From assembly GCA_017540285.1 (NCBI GenBank), contig JAFYBI010000064.1:1-14020 (forward strand): DNA of 14,020 nucleotides, in the 5' to 3' direction. A model generated the notes under the pieces. It saw only the letters and a program-made list of their open reading frames with translations, did not search any database and was not told the origin of the DNA. The stretch is from Clostridia bacterium (GTDB lineage Bacteria; Bacillota; Clostridia; Oscillospirales; CAG-272). The translations under genes and the position numbers were made by a program. Of the stretch, positions 6,457-12,673 are shown in pieces (the stretch's first letter is position 1; the number at the start of each line of letters is the position of its first letter).

Positions 6457-7479
6457 ATGAGCAAGGACATCGGGATCGACCTCGGCACGTCCACGGTGCT
6501 TGTCTACGTCAAGGGCAAGGGCATCGTGCTGAAAGAACCGTCCGTTGTCGCGATCGACAAGAATACCGACGAGCTCCTCACCATCGGCAGGGAGGCGCAG
6601 CAGATGCTGGGACGCACCCCCGGCAATATCGTCGCGCTCCGGCCGCTGCGGGACGGCGTCATCAGCCAGTACGACCTCACCCTGCGGATGCTCCAGTATT
6701 TCATCAAGAAAGCCTGCGGGACTTCCCTGTTCAAGCCCCGTCTCATCATATGCGTTCCCTCCGGCATCACCGAGGTGGAGCAGCGCGCCGTCCATGACGC
6801 GGCGATCCAGGCAGGCGCGCGGCGCGTCTTCCTGATCGAGGAGCCCGTCGCGGCGGCCCTCGGAGCCGGTCTCGACATCTCCGGCCCGGTCGGCCACATG
6901 GTCGTCGACATCGGCGGCGGAACCACGGACATCGCGGTCCTCTCCCTCGACGGCGTCGTCGTCTCCGAGAGCATCAAGGTCGCGGGCGACAAATTCGACG
7001 AGGCCATCATCCGGCACATCCGCCGCAAGCACTCCGTCCTCATCGGCGAGCGCACGGCGGAGCAGATCAAGATCCGCATCGGCGGCGCATGGCCCCGCGA
7101 GCAGCCCCGCGCCCTCGACGTCAAGGGCCGCTGCCTCATCCAGGGGCTTCCCCGGCAGGTCCACGTCACCTCCGCCGAGATCCCGGACGCGCTCGAAGAG
7201 CCCCTCACCGCCATCATCGAGGCCGTGTGCGGCGTCATCGAGAAGACCCCGCCCGAGCTCGTCGGCGACATCATCGGGAACGGCATCGTCATGACCGGCG
7301 GCGGAAGCCTCCTCTACGGCCTCGACCGCCTGATTGAATACACGACCGGCATCCGGACCCGCGTCGCGGACAAGGCCGTCTCCTGCGTCGCCATCGGCAC
7401 GGGCAAGAGCCTCGACCGCATCAGTATCCTGCCGGAGGACGTCGTCAGCCTGTCCCGCTCGCAGAGCGAACTGACCTAA
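6457..7479 (+). CDS. mreB: MreB/Mbl-type bacterial actin, rod-shape determining protein
   Basis: The protein has 340 residues, the usual length for MreB, Mbl and MreBH. Actin-fold motifs are intact: phosphate-1 DLGTSTVLVYVKGKGIVLKE (8-27), VPSGIT (100-105), IEEPVAAALGAGL (127-139), phosphate-2 DIGGGTTDIA (151-160) and the adenosine motif MTGGGSLLYGL (279-289). A hydrophobic Leu-Phe pair at 91-92 fits the membrane-binding loop. It polymerises under the membrane and guides sidewall peptidoglycan synthesis. The ATG at 6457 gives the correct N-terminus (MSKDIGIDLGT), with AGAAAGG 11 bases upstream. In-frame ATG at 6394 is less likely, because the intervening sequence is leader. There is no mreC or mreD next to it, which makes a stand-alone Mbl or MreBH paralogue as likely as the primary MreB. 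It has its own promoter and is followed by a MATE gene 90 bases on. Confidence 0.93.
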   Translation: MSKDIGIDLGTSTVLVYVKGKGIVLKEPSVVAIDKNTDELLTIGREAQQMLGRTPGNIVALRPLRDGVISQYDLTLRMLQYFIKKACGTSLFKPRLIICVPSGITEVEQRAVHDAAIQAGARRVFLIEEPVAAALGAGLDISGPVGHMVVDIGGGTTDIAVLSLDGVVVSESIKVAGDKFDEAIIRHIRRKHSVLIGERTAEQIKIRIGGAWPREQPRALDVKGRCLIQGLPRQVHVTSAEIPDALEEPLTAIIEAVCGVIEKTPPELVGDIIGNGIVMTGGGSLLYGLDRLIEYTTGIRTRVADKAVSCVAIGTGKSLDRISILPEDVVSLSRSQSELT

Positions 7480-7494
7480 CAGAATACACCGCGG

Positions 7495-7526
7495 GGAGGA
7501 GCTCTTTTGAGAAAAAGATCTCCTCC
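7495..7526 (+). promoter_or_regulatory. 14-bp stem with GAGA tetraloop enclosing a Shine-Dalgarno and a TTG
   Basis: Positions 7495-7508 (GGAGGAGCTCTTTT) pair with 7513-7526 (AAAAGATCTCCTCC) with a single C-T mismatch. They are closed by GAGA (7509-7512), a GNRA tetraloop. The 5' arm contains the best Shine-Dalgarno sequence of the mreB-MATE gap, and a TTG that could start the MATE gene begins in the tip of the stem at 7507. No T-run follows on either strand, so it does not look like an ordinary intrinsic terminator. It may hide the ribosome binding site, stabilise an RNA end, or mark a processing site. The structure is seen in sequence; its role is inference. Confidence 0.6.
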
Positions 7527-7569
7527 TCCTTCCGCTCAAAAACAACCGAATCGGAATGCTTCATCAAAC

Positions 7570-8961
7570 ATGACCACTTCCCTCTCCACACCCGACGCCC
7601 GGCGGGACTTCTGGCGCCGCTTCGTCCGGCTGCTCTTTACCATCGCGGGGCAGAACATCATCGTCTACGGCGTCAACCTCCTCGACAACATCATGATCGG
7701 CCGGCTCGGGGACGCCGCGGAGCTCGCCATCTCGGGCGTCTTCATCGTCAACCAGATCCAGTTTCTTTTGCAGATGATCGTGCACGGCATCTCGGACGGC
7801 ACGGTCGTGATGTGCTCGCGCTTCTGGGGCGAGGGGAACATCGCCGACATCAAGCGCGCCGCCGCGACCGCCCTGCGCTTCGCCATGATCCTCTCCGGCG
7901 CGATGCTGGCCGTCGCGCTCGCCTTTCCCCGCCCCGTCCTCTCGATCTTCACGGACAAGCCCGCGGTCATCGACGAGGCGGTGAAATACCTGCGGATCGT
8001 GGCGTTCACCTACGTCTTCTTCGCCGTGACGCAGGTCCTGCTCGGCATGCTGCGCGCGGTGGAATCGGCGTTCATCGGCTTCGTCAACTCCTGCGCCGCG
8101 CTCGTCGTCAACCTCTTTCTGAACTACGCCCTGATCTTCGGTCACTTCGGCTTTCCGGCCCTGGGCATCCGCGGCGCGGCGATCGCGACCCTCGTCTCCC
8201 GCATGGTCGAGCTCGGCATCGTGCTCGTCTATCTCGCCGTCTTCGACAAAAAGCTCCGCGTGAAGCCCGGCGAGCTCTTCGCGACCGACCGGGAGATCTC
8301 GAAGCGGTTCGTGAAGGTCGCGCTGCCCGTCATGGCGTCCGGCACGTCGTGGGGCATCGCGATGGGGCTGCAGACCGCGATCCTCGGCCGCCTCGAGGAC
8401 TCCGTCATCACGGCGAACAGCATCGCGTCGACGGTCTTCCAGATCATGTCCGTCTTCATCTACGGCTCGGCGACGGCGTCCTCCGTCATGATCGGCAAGA
8501 CGATCGGCAAAGGGGCGTCTCTCGGCTCACCGGACGCGCTTCGGGCGGAGATCCGTCACCGCGCGGGCCGGATGCAGCTCGTGTTCCTCTGTCTCGGAAC
8601 GGTCACGGGCATCGGGCTCTATCTCTGCCGCCCGTTCATTCTGAGCTTTTACGACATTTCCGCCGGGACGCGGGACCTCGCGATGCAGTTCATGGCGGTC
8701 CTCTCGGTCACGGTCGTGGGGACGGCATACCAGATGGCGTGCCTGACGGGCATCGTGCGCGGCGGCGGGGACACGCGCTTCGTGTTCATCAACGATCTGA
8801 TCTTCATGTGGGGCATCATCCTCCCGTCGTCCTTCCTCGCGGCGTTCTTCTTCAAATTCCCGCCCGTCGTGATCTTCTTCTGCCTCAAGGCGGACCAGAT
8901 CCTCAAATGCGCGGTCGCGGTCGTGAAGGTGAACCGGTACCGTTGGGTAAAGAAAATCTGA
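7570..8961 (+). CDS. MATE-family multidrug/cation antiporter
   Basis: From the ATG at 7570 the protein has 463 residues, normal for MATE transporters, with about twelve membrane segments. The N-terminus FWRRFVRLLFTIAGQNIIVYGVNLLDNIMIGRLGD (14-48) is the typical first helix and loop, and a related motif pattern recurs in the second half. Family members export drugs or metabolites in exchange for H+ or Na+; the substrate is unknown. The start is uncertain. The frame is open back to a TTG at 7507 that has a strong GGGGAGGAG box, but the codons between 7507 and 7569 are A/T-ending and unlike the rest of the gene, and they code for a Pro/Ser/Asn-rich stretch. The ATG at 7570 therefore fits better, although it lacks a clear ribosome binding site. 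The gene may share a transcript with the mreB-like gene; no separate promoter is obvious. Confidence 0.9.
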   Translation: MTTSLSTPDARRDFWRRFVRLLFTIAGQNIIVYGVNLLDNIMIGRLGDAAELAISGVFIVNQIQFLLQMIVHGISDGTVVMCSRFWGEGNIADIKRAAATALRFAMILSGAMLAVALAFPRPVLSIFTDKPAVIDEAVKYLRIVAFTYVFFAVTQVLLGMLRAVESAFIGFVNSCAALVVNLFLNYALIFGHFGFPALGIRGAAIATLVSRMVELGIVLVYLAVFDKKLRVKPGELFATDREISKRFVKVALPVMASGTSWGIAMGLQTAILGRLEDSVITANSIASTVFQIMSVFIYGSATASSVMIGKTIGKGASLGSPDALRAEIRHRAGRMQLVFLCLGTVTGIGLYLCRPFILSFYDISAGTRDLAMQFMAVLSVTVVGTAYQMACLTGIVRGGGDTRFVFINDLIFMWGIILPSSFLAAFFFKFPPVVIFFCLKADQILKCAVAVVKVNRYRWVKKI

Positions 8962-8972
8962 ATCACGGCAGC

Positions 8973-9022
8973 AAAAAAACTCCCCGTCGTCCGGAGCATG
9001 GAGACGGGGAGTTCTCATTTTT
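8973..9022. terminator. Bidirectional intrinsic terminator between the MATE gene and rpsT
   Basis: AACTCCCCGTC (8978-8988) pairs perfectly with GACGGGGAGTT (9003-9013). On the minus strand the stem is followed by seven T residues (8973-8979), a strong terminator for rpsT. On the plus strand it is followed by CTCATTTTT (9014-9022), adequate for the MATE transcript. A second small hairpin (CCGGGA and TCCCGG, 9073-9088) sits directly after the rpsT stop on the minus strand. Confidence 0.9.
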
Positions 9023-9090
9023 CTGATTCGCCGCGCGCTTCCTGCAGCCAAGGACGGGCGGGCGTTCGGGTCCCGGGAGCGGTCCCGGAT

Positions 9091-9354
9091 TTACGCCATC
9101 GCGTTGAGGAGCTTGGTGTATTCGCTCTTCTTGTGGGCGGCGTTGTTCTTGTGGAGGATTCCCTTCGCGGCGGCCTGGTCGATCTTCTTGACCGCAGCGA
9201 CGTACGCGACCTTCGCAGCTTCCTTGTCGCCGGATTCGACGGCGGCGCGGAACTTCTTGACGGTGGTCTTGAGCTGGCTCTTGAACATCTTGTTCTGGAG
9301 GGTCTTGGTGGAAATAACCTTCACGCGCTTTTTCGCGGATTTGATGTTGGGCAT
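9091..9354 (-). CDS. rpsT: 30S ribosomal protein S20
   Basis: This 87-residue, Lys/Ala-rich protein begins MPNIKSAKKRVKVISTKTLQ and ends HKNNAAHKKSEYTKLLNAMA, the characteristic S20 pattern of a three-helix bundle. It binds 16S rRNA in the body of the 30S subunit. The frame extends upstream to 9456, but the ATG at 9354 gives the conserved N-terminus and has AGGAGAG about 8 bases upstream. It is transcribed alone, from a promoter near 9467-9495 to the terminator at 8973-9022. The leader is about 105 bases, GC-rich and able to fold (for example GTCCG and CGGAC around a four-base loop near 9434-9447), so leader-mediated control by S20 is possible but not shown. Confidence 0.98.
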   Translation of the reverse strand: MPNIKSAKKRVKVISTKTLQNKMFKSQLKTTVKKFRAAVESGDKEAAKVAYVAAVKKIDQAAAKGILHKNNAAHKKSEYTKLLNAMA

Positions 9355-9466
9355 CGATGTGTCTCTCCTGTAATCAAGTGTTGCGGATCCGGGGATTCCG
9401 GTCCGCGCGGTGCGTCCGCCGTCCGTCTGAGAGGGTCCGGATGCGGACAGGTTCATACAGTATGAT

Positions 9467-9495
9467 ATTGTATCACGTTTTTATCTTCAATGCAA
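9467..9495 (-). promoter_or_regulatory. SigA-type promoter of rpsT
   Basis: The minus strand has TTGCAT (9490-9495), a 17-base spacer and TACAAT (9467-9472), with an expected start near 9460. An overlapping alternative, TTGAAG-N17-TATCAT, is weaker. The 12 bases CCCTCTTGCATT that contain the -35 (9489-9500) recur in the divergent promoter at 9767-9778. Confidence 0.8.
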
Positions 9496-9500
9496 GAGGG

Positions 9501-9771
9501 GGAGGAAAATTTTTCTCGGAAAAACAGAAGAAAAAAGCGCGGATTCGCGCGCGCTTGTTGGCAACTTTGCCGGGCGCCGCGGAGTCCGCGGGGACAAATG
9601 GCGGGCTCACTGCGCAAGGCGGGGAGCCCCCGCGGGCAAAAAGGCGTTTATGCAGCTTGCGCGGCGGAGTGCTGGTTTTCTCCCTTGCATGAAATGCAGA
9701 GCTGCACATCCCTGCAGGCGCAGACCAAACGTGCGCCAGCCCAAAAATACAGCTGCTTCTGCATTTCCCTC
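9501..9771. other. Gene-free, structured intergenic stretch between two divergent promoters
   Basis: No credible coding frame is present here; open frames are short and their products are low-complexity or Cys/Arg-rich. Several symmetrical elements are visible: a 15-base palindrome CCGCGGA-G-TCCGCGG (9577-9591), GGGCTC and GAGCCC (9603-9608 and 9624-9629), TGCAT-GAA-ATGCA (9686-9698), CCTGCAGG (9711-9718), and repeated TGCA words from about 9651 to 9777. A possible minus-strand terminator lies at 9531-9555. The stretch could be an untranslated regulatory region or contain a small RNA. I cannot assign an RNA family. Confidence 0.5.
9531..9555 (-). terminator. Possible minus-strand intrinsic terminator upstream of rpsT
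   Basis: On the minus strand AGCGCG and CGCGCT form a 6-bp stem (9536-9541 and 9550-9555) with an 8-base loop. It is followed by six T residues (9531-9536), and a further T-rich stretch lies beyond. It is placed just before the rpsT promoter, where it would stop any minus-strand transcript coming from 9560-9800. The stem is short, so this is tentative. Confidence 0.45.
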
Positions 9772-9800
9772 TTGCATTTCGATGTGTTTTTGTGTATAAT
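9772..9800 (+). promoter_or_regulatory. SigA-type promoter of the F420-ligase-like gene
   Basis: TTGCAT (9772-9777), a 17-base spacer and TATAAT (9795-9800), with an expected start near 9807 and a leader of about 42 bases. It is divergent from the rpsT promoter. It shares TGTATAATAGA around the -10 with the mreB-like promoter and CCCTCTTGCATT around the -35 with the rpsT promoter. Confidence 0.85.
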
Positions 9801-9848
9801 AGACCCGAAATCTCCGATACTTCAATCCGAAAGGAATTTGCTGTTTCT

Positions 9849-11051
9849 ATGGAAAACTATGAGCGCAGAGTCGGCACGGTGTCCCGCGGCATCCGCTGCC
9901 CCATCATCCGCCAGGGCGACGACCTCTCCGTCATCGTCACCGAAAGTGTCCTCGCCGCCGCCGCATCCGAGGGCTTCGAGCTCCGCGACCGCGACGTCAT
10001 CGCTGTGACCGAATCCATCGTCGCGCGCGCGCAGGGCAACTACGCCACCGTCGACGACATCGCCGCGGACGTGCGCGCCAAGCTCGGCGGCAAAACCGTC
10101 GGCGTGATCTTCCCGATCCTCTCCCGCAACCGCTTCGCCATCTGCCTGCGCGGCATCGCCAAAGGCGCCGAGAAGATCGTCCTCATGCTGAGCTACCCCT
10201 CCGACGAGGTGGGCAACGAACTCGTTTCCCTCGACGCGCTCGACGAAGCCGGGATCGATCCCTACGCGGACGTCCTCACCCTCGAAAAGTACCGCGCGCT
10301 CTTCGGCGAGAACCGCCATCCCTTCACCGGCGTCGACTACGTGGCCTATTACAGCGACCTCATCCGGGAAATGGGCGCGGAGTGCGAGGTCATCTTCGCC
10401 AACCGCCCGACCGCCATCCTCCCCTACGCCGATCACGTCCTCGCCTGCGACATCCATACCCGCCGCCGCACCAAGCGCATCCTCCGGGACGCCGGCGCGA
10501 AGGTCGTCTGCTCCCTCGACGACATCCTGAACGCCCCCGTCAACGGCTCCGGCTGCAACGAGAAATACGGCCTGCTCGGCTCGAACAAGTCCACCGAGGA
10601 CAAGATCAAGCTCTTCCCGCGCGACGCCCAGCCCCTCGTCCTCTCCATCCAGGAGAAGATCAAAGCCGCCACGGGCAAGCACGTCGAGGTCATGGTCTAC
10701 GGCGACGGCGCCTTCAAGGACCCGCAGGGCAAGATCTGGGAGCTCGCGGACCCGGTCGTCTCCCCCTTCCATACGGACGGCCTGATCGGCACGCCGAACG
10801 AGCTGAAGCTGAAGTACCTCGCGGACAACGATTTCAAGAATCTCTCCGGCGACGCCCTGAAGGAAGCGATCTCGAAGTCCATCCGGGAGAAGGACGGCAA
10901 CCTCAAAGGCTCGATGGCCTCCCAGGGCACCACGCCGCGCCAGCTCACCGACCTCATCGGCTCCCTCTGCGATCTCACGAGCGGCTCCGGCGACAAGGGC
11001 ACGCCCGTCGTCCTCGTCCAGGGATATTTCGACAACTACACAAACGCGTAA
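9849..11051 (+). CDS. Coenzyme F420-0:L-glutamate ligase-like protein (CofE/FbiB N-domain family)
   Basis: The protein has 400 residues. Features of the F420 ligase family are the opening VSRGIRCPIIRQGDDLSVIV (11-30), VIAVTESIVARAQGN (50-64, matching the family's SK.VSKAEG region), VGVIFPILSRNRFA (84-97) and the late MVYGDGAFKDP (282-292). CofE joins glutamates to the F420 side chain using GTP. The protein is longer than archaeal CofE (about 250 residues), as are other Firmicutes members I know of, and many of those hosts do not make F420, so the true substrate is uncertain. The ATG at 9849 is the only sensible start: AAAGGA lies 13 bases before it, and upstream codons fall in the promoter. 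It is alone on its promoter unless transcription continues into the hydrolase gene 125 bases on; no clear terminator separates them. Confidence 0.82.
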   Translation: MENYERRVGTVSRGIRCPIIRQGDDLSVIVTESVLAAAASEGFELRDRDVIAVTESIVARAQGNYATVDDIAADVRAKLGGKTVGVIFPILSRNRFAICLRGIAKGAEKIVLMLSYPSDEVGNELVSLDALDEAGIDPYADVLTLEKYRALFGENRHPFTGVDYVAYYSDLIREMGAECEVIFANRPTAILPYADHVLACDIHTRRRTKRILRDAGAKVVCSLDDILNAPVNGSGCNEKYGLLGSNKSTEDKIKLFPRDAQPLVLSIQEKIKAATGKHVEVMVYGDGAFKDPQGKIWELADPVVSPFHTDGLIGTPNELKLKYLADNDFKNLSGDALKEAISKSIREKDGNLKGSMASQGTTPRQLTDLIGSLCDLTSGSGDKGTPVVLVQGYFDNYTNA

Positions 11052-11063
11052 AATCATAACGGC

Positions 11064-11148
11064 AAGAGGCAAGAAGGAAGAGGCGCGGCGGAAACTGCCG
11101 GTGAGTGATCCGGATCTCCGCGAGCAGTCCCGGCCGCGCTTGCCTCTT
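11064..11148 (+). promoter_or_regulatory. Long imperfect hairpin between the F420-ligase-like and serine hydrolase genes
   Basis: AAGAGGCAAG (11064-11073) pairs perfectly with CTTGCCTCTT (11139-11148), and inside it GCGCGGC (11083-11089) pairs with GCCGCGC (11133-11139, sharing one base). This leaves a 9-base left bulge and an apical region of about 43 bases. It ends 15 bases before the AGGAGG box of the next gene. There is no T-run, so it is not a standard terminator. It may be a leader, processing or RNA-stability element. Confidence 0.45.
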
Positions 11149-11176
11149 TCCTGTTTCCGCATACACAGGAGGCATT

Positions 11177-12598
11177 ATGCTGACAAAATCCGACCTCTAT
11201 CTCGCTCCGACGGTATCGCGCCGGGCAGTGAACGCGTTTTTCTCGCATTTCGAGCCGTGGAAGGAAGAGATCCACGCCATTGAGATCCTCCATGGCGGAA
11301 TCCCCGTCCTCCGCATCGCGCCCGCGCCCTATTCCTGTACGGACAAGCGGGAGATCTATTCCCTCTCGAAGTCCTTCTGCTCCACCGCCGTCGGATTCCT
11401 CGTCGACGAAGGCAGGCTCTCCCTCGACGCGCGTCTCGTCGATCTCTTCCCCGAAGACGTGCCGGAGGATCCGCAGGAAAATCTCCTCAAAATGAAGGTC
11501 CGCCACATCCTCTCGATGAACGCCGGCCACGGAGGATGCGCCATGCCCGCGATGATCCGCACAGAGAACGAGATCCGCTCCTTCATGGAGCAGCCGATCC
11601 CGTATGAGCCGGGGACGCATTTCGCCTACAACACCGGCGCGACCCTCATGCTCTCCCACATCGTCGAGCGGATCACCGGCATGAAGCTGCTCGACTTCCT
11701 CTCGTGGAAGCTCTTCATGCCCCTCGGGATCTCCGATGTGCGCTGGAACCGGACCCCGGACGGCGCGAACGAGGGCGGCTGCGGCATCCACGTCTCCGTC
11801 GACGACATCGCGAAGCTCGGGCTCCTCTATCTCTCGCGCGGCGTCTGGAACGGGAAAAGGCTGCTCTCCGAAGCATGGGTAAAGGAGGCGTCGTCTCCGA
11901 TCTCCGACAACTCGATGAATGGTTCGCCCGACTGGTGCGCCGGCTACGGCTTCCAGTTCTGGGTGAACGCGCGCGAGGGATTCCGCGGGGACGGCGCGTA
12001 CGGTCAGCTCTGCGTCGTGCTGCCGGAACGCGATCTCGTCGTGGCGGTCCAGACCGAGCTCGGCGACATGCAGCGCGAGATCGACCGGATCATGGACTTC
12101 GTCCCGCACCTCTTCGATGCGGACGACACCCCCGATTCCGCGCTGTGCCTGCCGGAATACGCGCCGATCGGCTCCGCGGAGAAGACCTCCGGCCTCGAGG
12201 ACCGCTTCATCCGGCTCGACCATAACGCCTTCGGGTGGACGGGATGCTATTTCCGCTATGATCCCACGGCCGACGCGATGCGCTTCACGTTCTCAAACGG
12301 CGTCGATCAGGATGCCGTCACCGCCGGACGCGGCCGCTGGGAAGAGAGCACCGTCGTGACGCCCAAGCTCAAGCCCAAGCTGGTCGATCTCATGTCCACG
12401 CCGGATGCCGAACGGATCCGGATCGCCGCCTCCTACCGTGCGGAAAAGGGCCGCCTCGTCTTCGCGGTCCGCTGCCTCAACTGCCCGCACAGGATGGAAT
12501 GGCGGTTTGCGCTGGACGGCGGCGCGTTCACGGCAGACTTCGAGAGCTGGGGCAAGCTCGATCCCGGCGCCGGATCGCTCACGGGAACCGCGCTGTAA
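11177..12598 (+). CDS. Beta-lactamase-fold serine hydrolase (class C/penicillin-binding-protein-like)
   Basis: From the ATG at 11177 (AGGAGG 5 bases upstream) the protein has 473 residues. The catalytic tetrad motifs of the family are present: SLSK at 62-65 (Ser62 nucleophile, Lys65 base), YNT at 151-153 in FAYNTGATLM, and the third motif region GDGAYGQ at 271-277 in place of the KTG box, as in esterase-type members. There is no signal peptide or membrane anchor, so it is probably cytoplasmic. Residues from about 330 on form a separate, strand-rich C-terminal region absent from minimal members. Such proteins include esterases, D-amino-acid peptidases and amidases as well as beta-lactamases; resistance should not be assumed. 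The frame extends upstream to 11105, but that portion is the hairpin region. Confidence 0.9.
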   Translation: MLTKSDLYLAPTVSRRAVNAFFSHFEPWKEEIHAIEILHGGIPVLRIAPAPYSCTDKREIYSLSKSFCSTAVGFLVDEGRLSLDARLVDLFPEDVPEDPQENLLKMKVRHILSMNAGHGGCAMPAMIRTENEIRSFMEQPIPYEPGTHFAYNTGATLMLSHIVERITGMKLLDFLSWKLFMPLGISDVRWNRTPDGANEGGCGIHVSVDDIAKLGLLYLSRGVWNGKRLLSEAWVKEASSPISDNSMNGSPDWCAGYGFQFWVNAREGFRGDGAYGQLCVVLPERDLVVAVQTELGDMQREIDRIMDFVPHLFDADDTPDSALCLPEYAPIGSAEKTSGLEDRFIRLDHNAFGWTGCYFRYDPTADAMRFTFSNGVDQDAVTAGRGRWEESTVVTPKLKPKLVDLMSTPDAERIRIAASYRAEKGRLVFAVRCLNCPHRMEWRFALDGGAFTADFESWGKLDPGAGSLTGTAL

Positions 12599-12618
12599 AC
12601 CCATAACGCATGCAGCAT

Positions 12619-12655
12619 AAAAAACAGGAGAAAGTCTCAAAGCAGGCTTTCTCCT
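12619..12655. terminator. Bidirectional terminator between the serine hydrolase and acyltransferase genes
   Basis: AGGAGAAAG (12626-12634) pairs with CTTTCTCCT (12647-12655) around a 12-base loop. On the minus strand the stem is followed by G and six T residues (12619-12624), ending the acyltransferase transcript. On the plus strand it is followed by a weaker TTGCTTT. Outer arms CCCATAA and TTATGGG around 12600-12666 extend the symmetry. Confidence 0.85.
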
Positions 12656-12673
12656 TTGCTTTATGGGTCTGTA

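Noticed and set aside
6139..7545. A 468-codon minus-strand frame opposite the mreB-like gene
   Set aside because: It crosses the plus-strand terminator at 6271-6305 and the promoter at 6344-6372, and its product is biased towards Asp, Gly, Arg and Leu without recognisable domains.
7507..7569. A 21-codon N-terminal extension of the MATE protein from TTG
   Set aside because: It has a strong ribosome binding site, but its codons end in A or T unlike the gene, its product is a Pro/Ser/Asn-rich stretch not expected in MATE proteins, and it lies in a hairpin. It is kept as an open alternative rather than the main call.
9651..9780. Repeated TGCA words considered as a CRISPR or other regular repeat array
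   Set aside because: The spacing is irregular and the repeats are only 4-6 bases long, with no constant repeat unit or spacers.
9490..10008. A plus-strand frame of 172 codons starting between rpsT and the F420-ligase-like gene
   Set aside because: It runs through the structured intergenic region and the ligase promoter and then into the ligase gene out of frame. The product is Cys/Arg/Ser-rich with no domain.
9822..11162. A 446-codon minus-strand frame opposite the F420-ligase-like gene
   Set aside because: It is the antisense of a gene with conserved motifs and has an Asp/Val/Gly/Ala-rich composition typical of such shadows.
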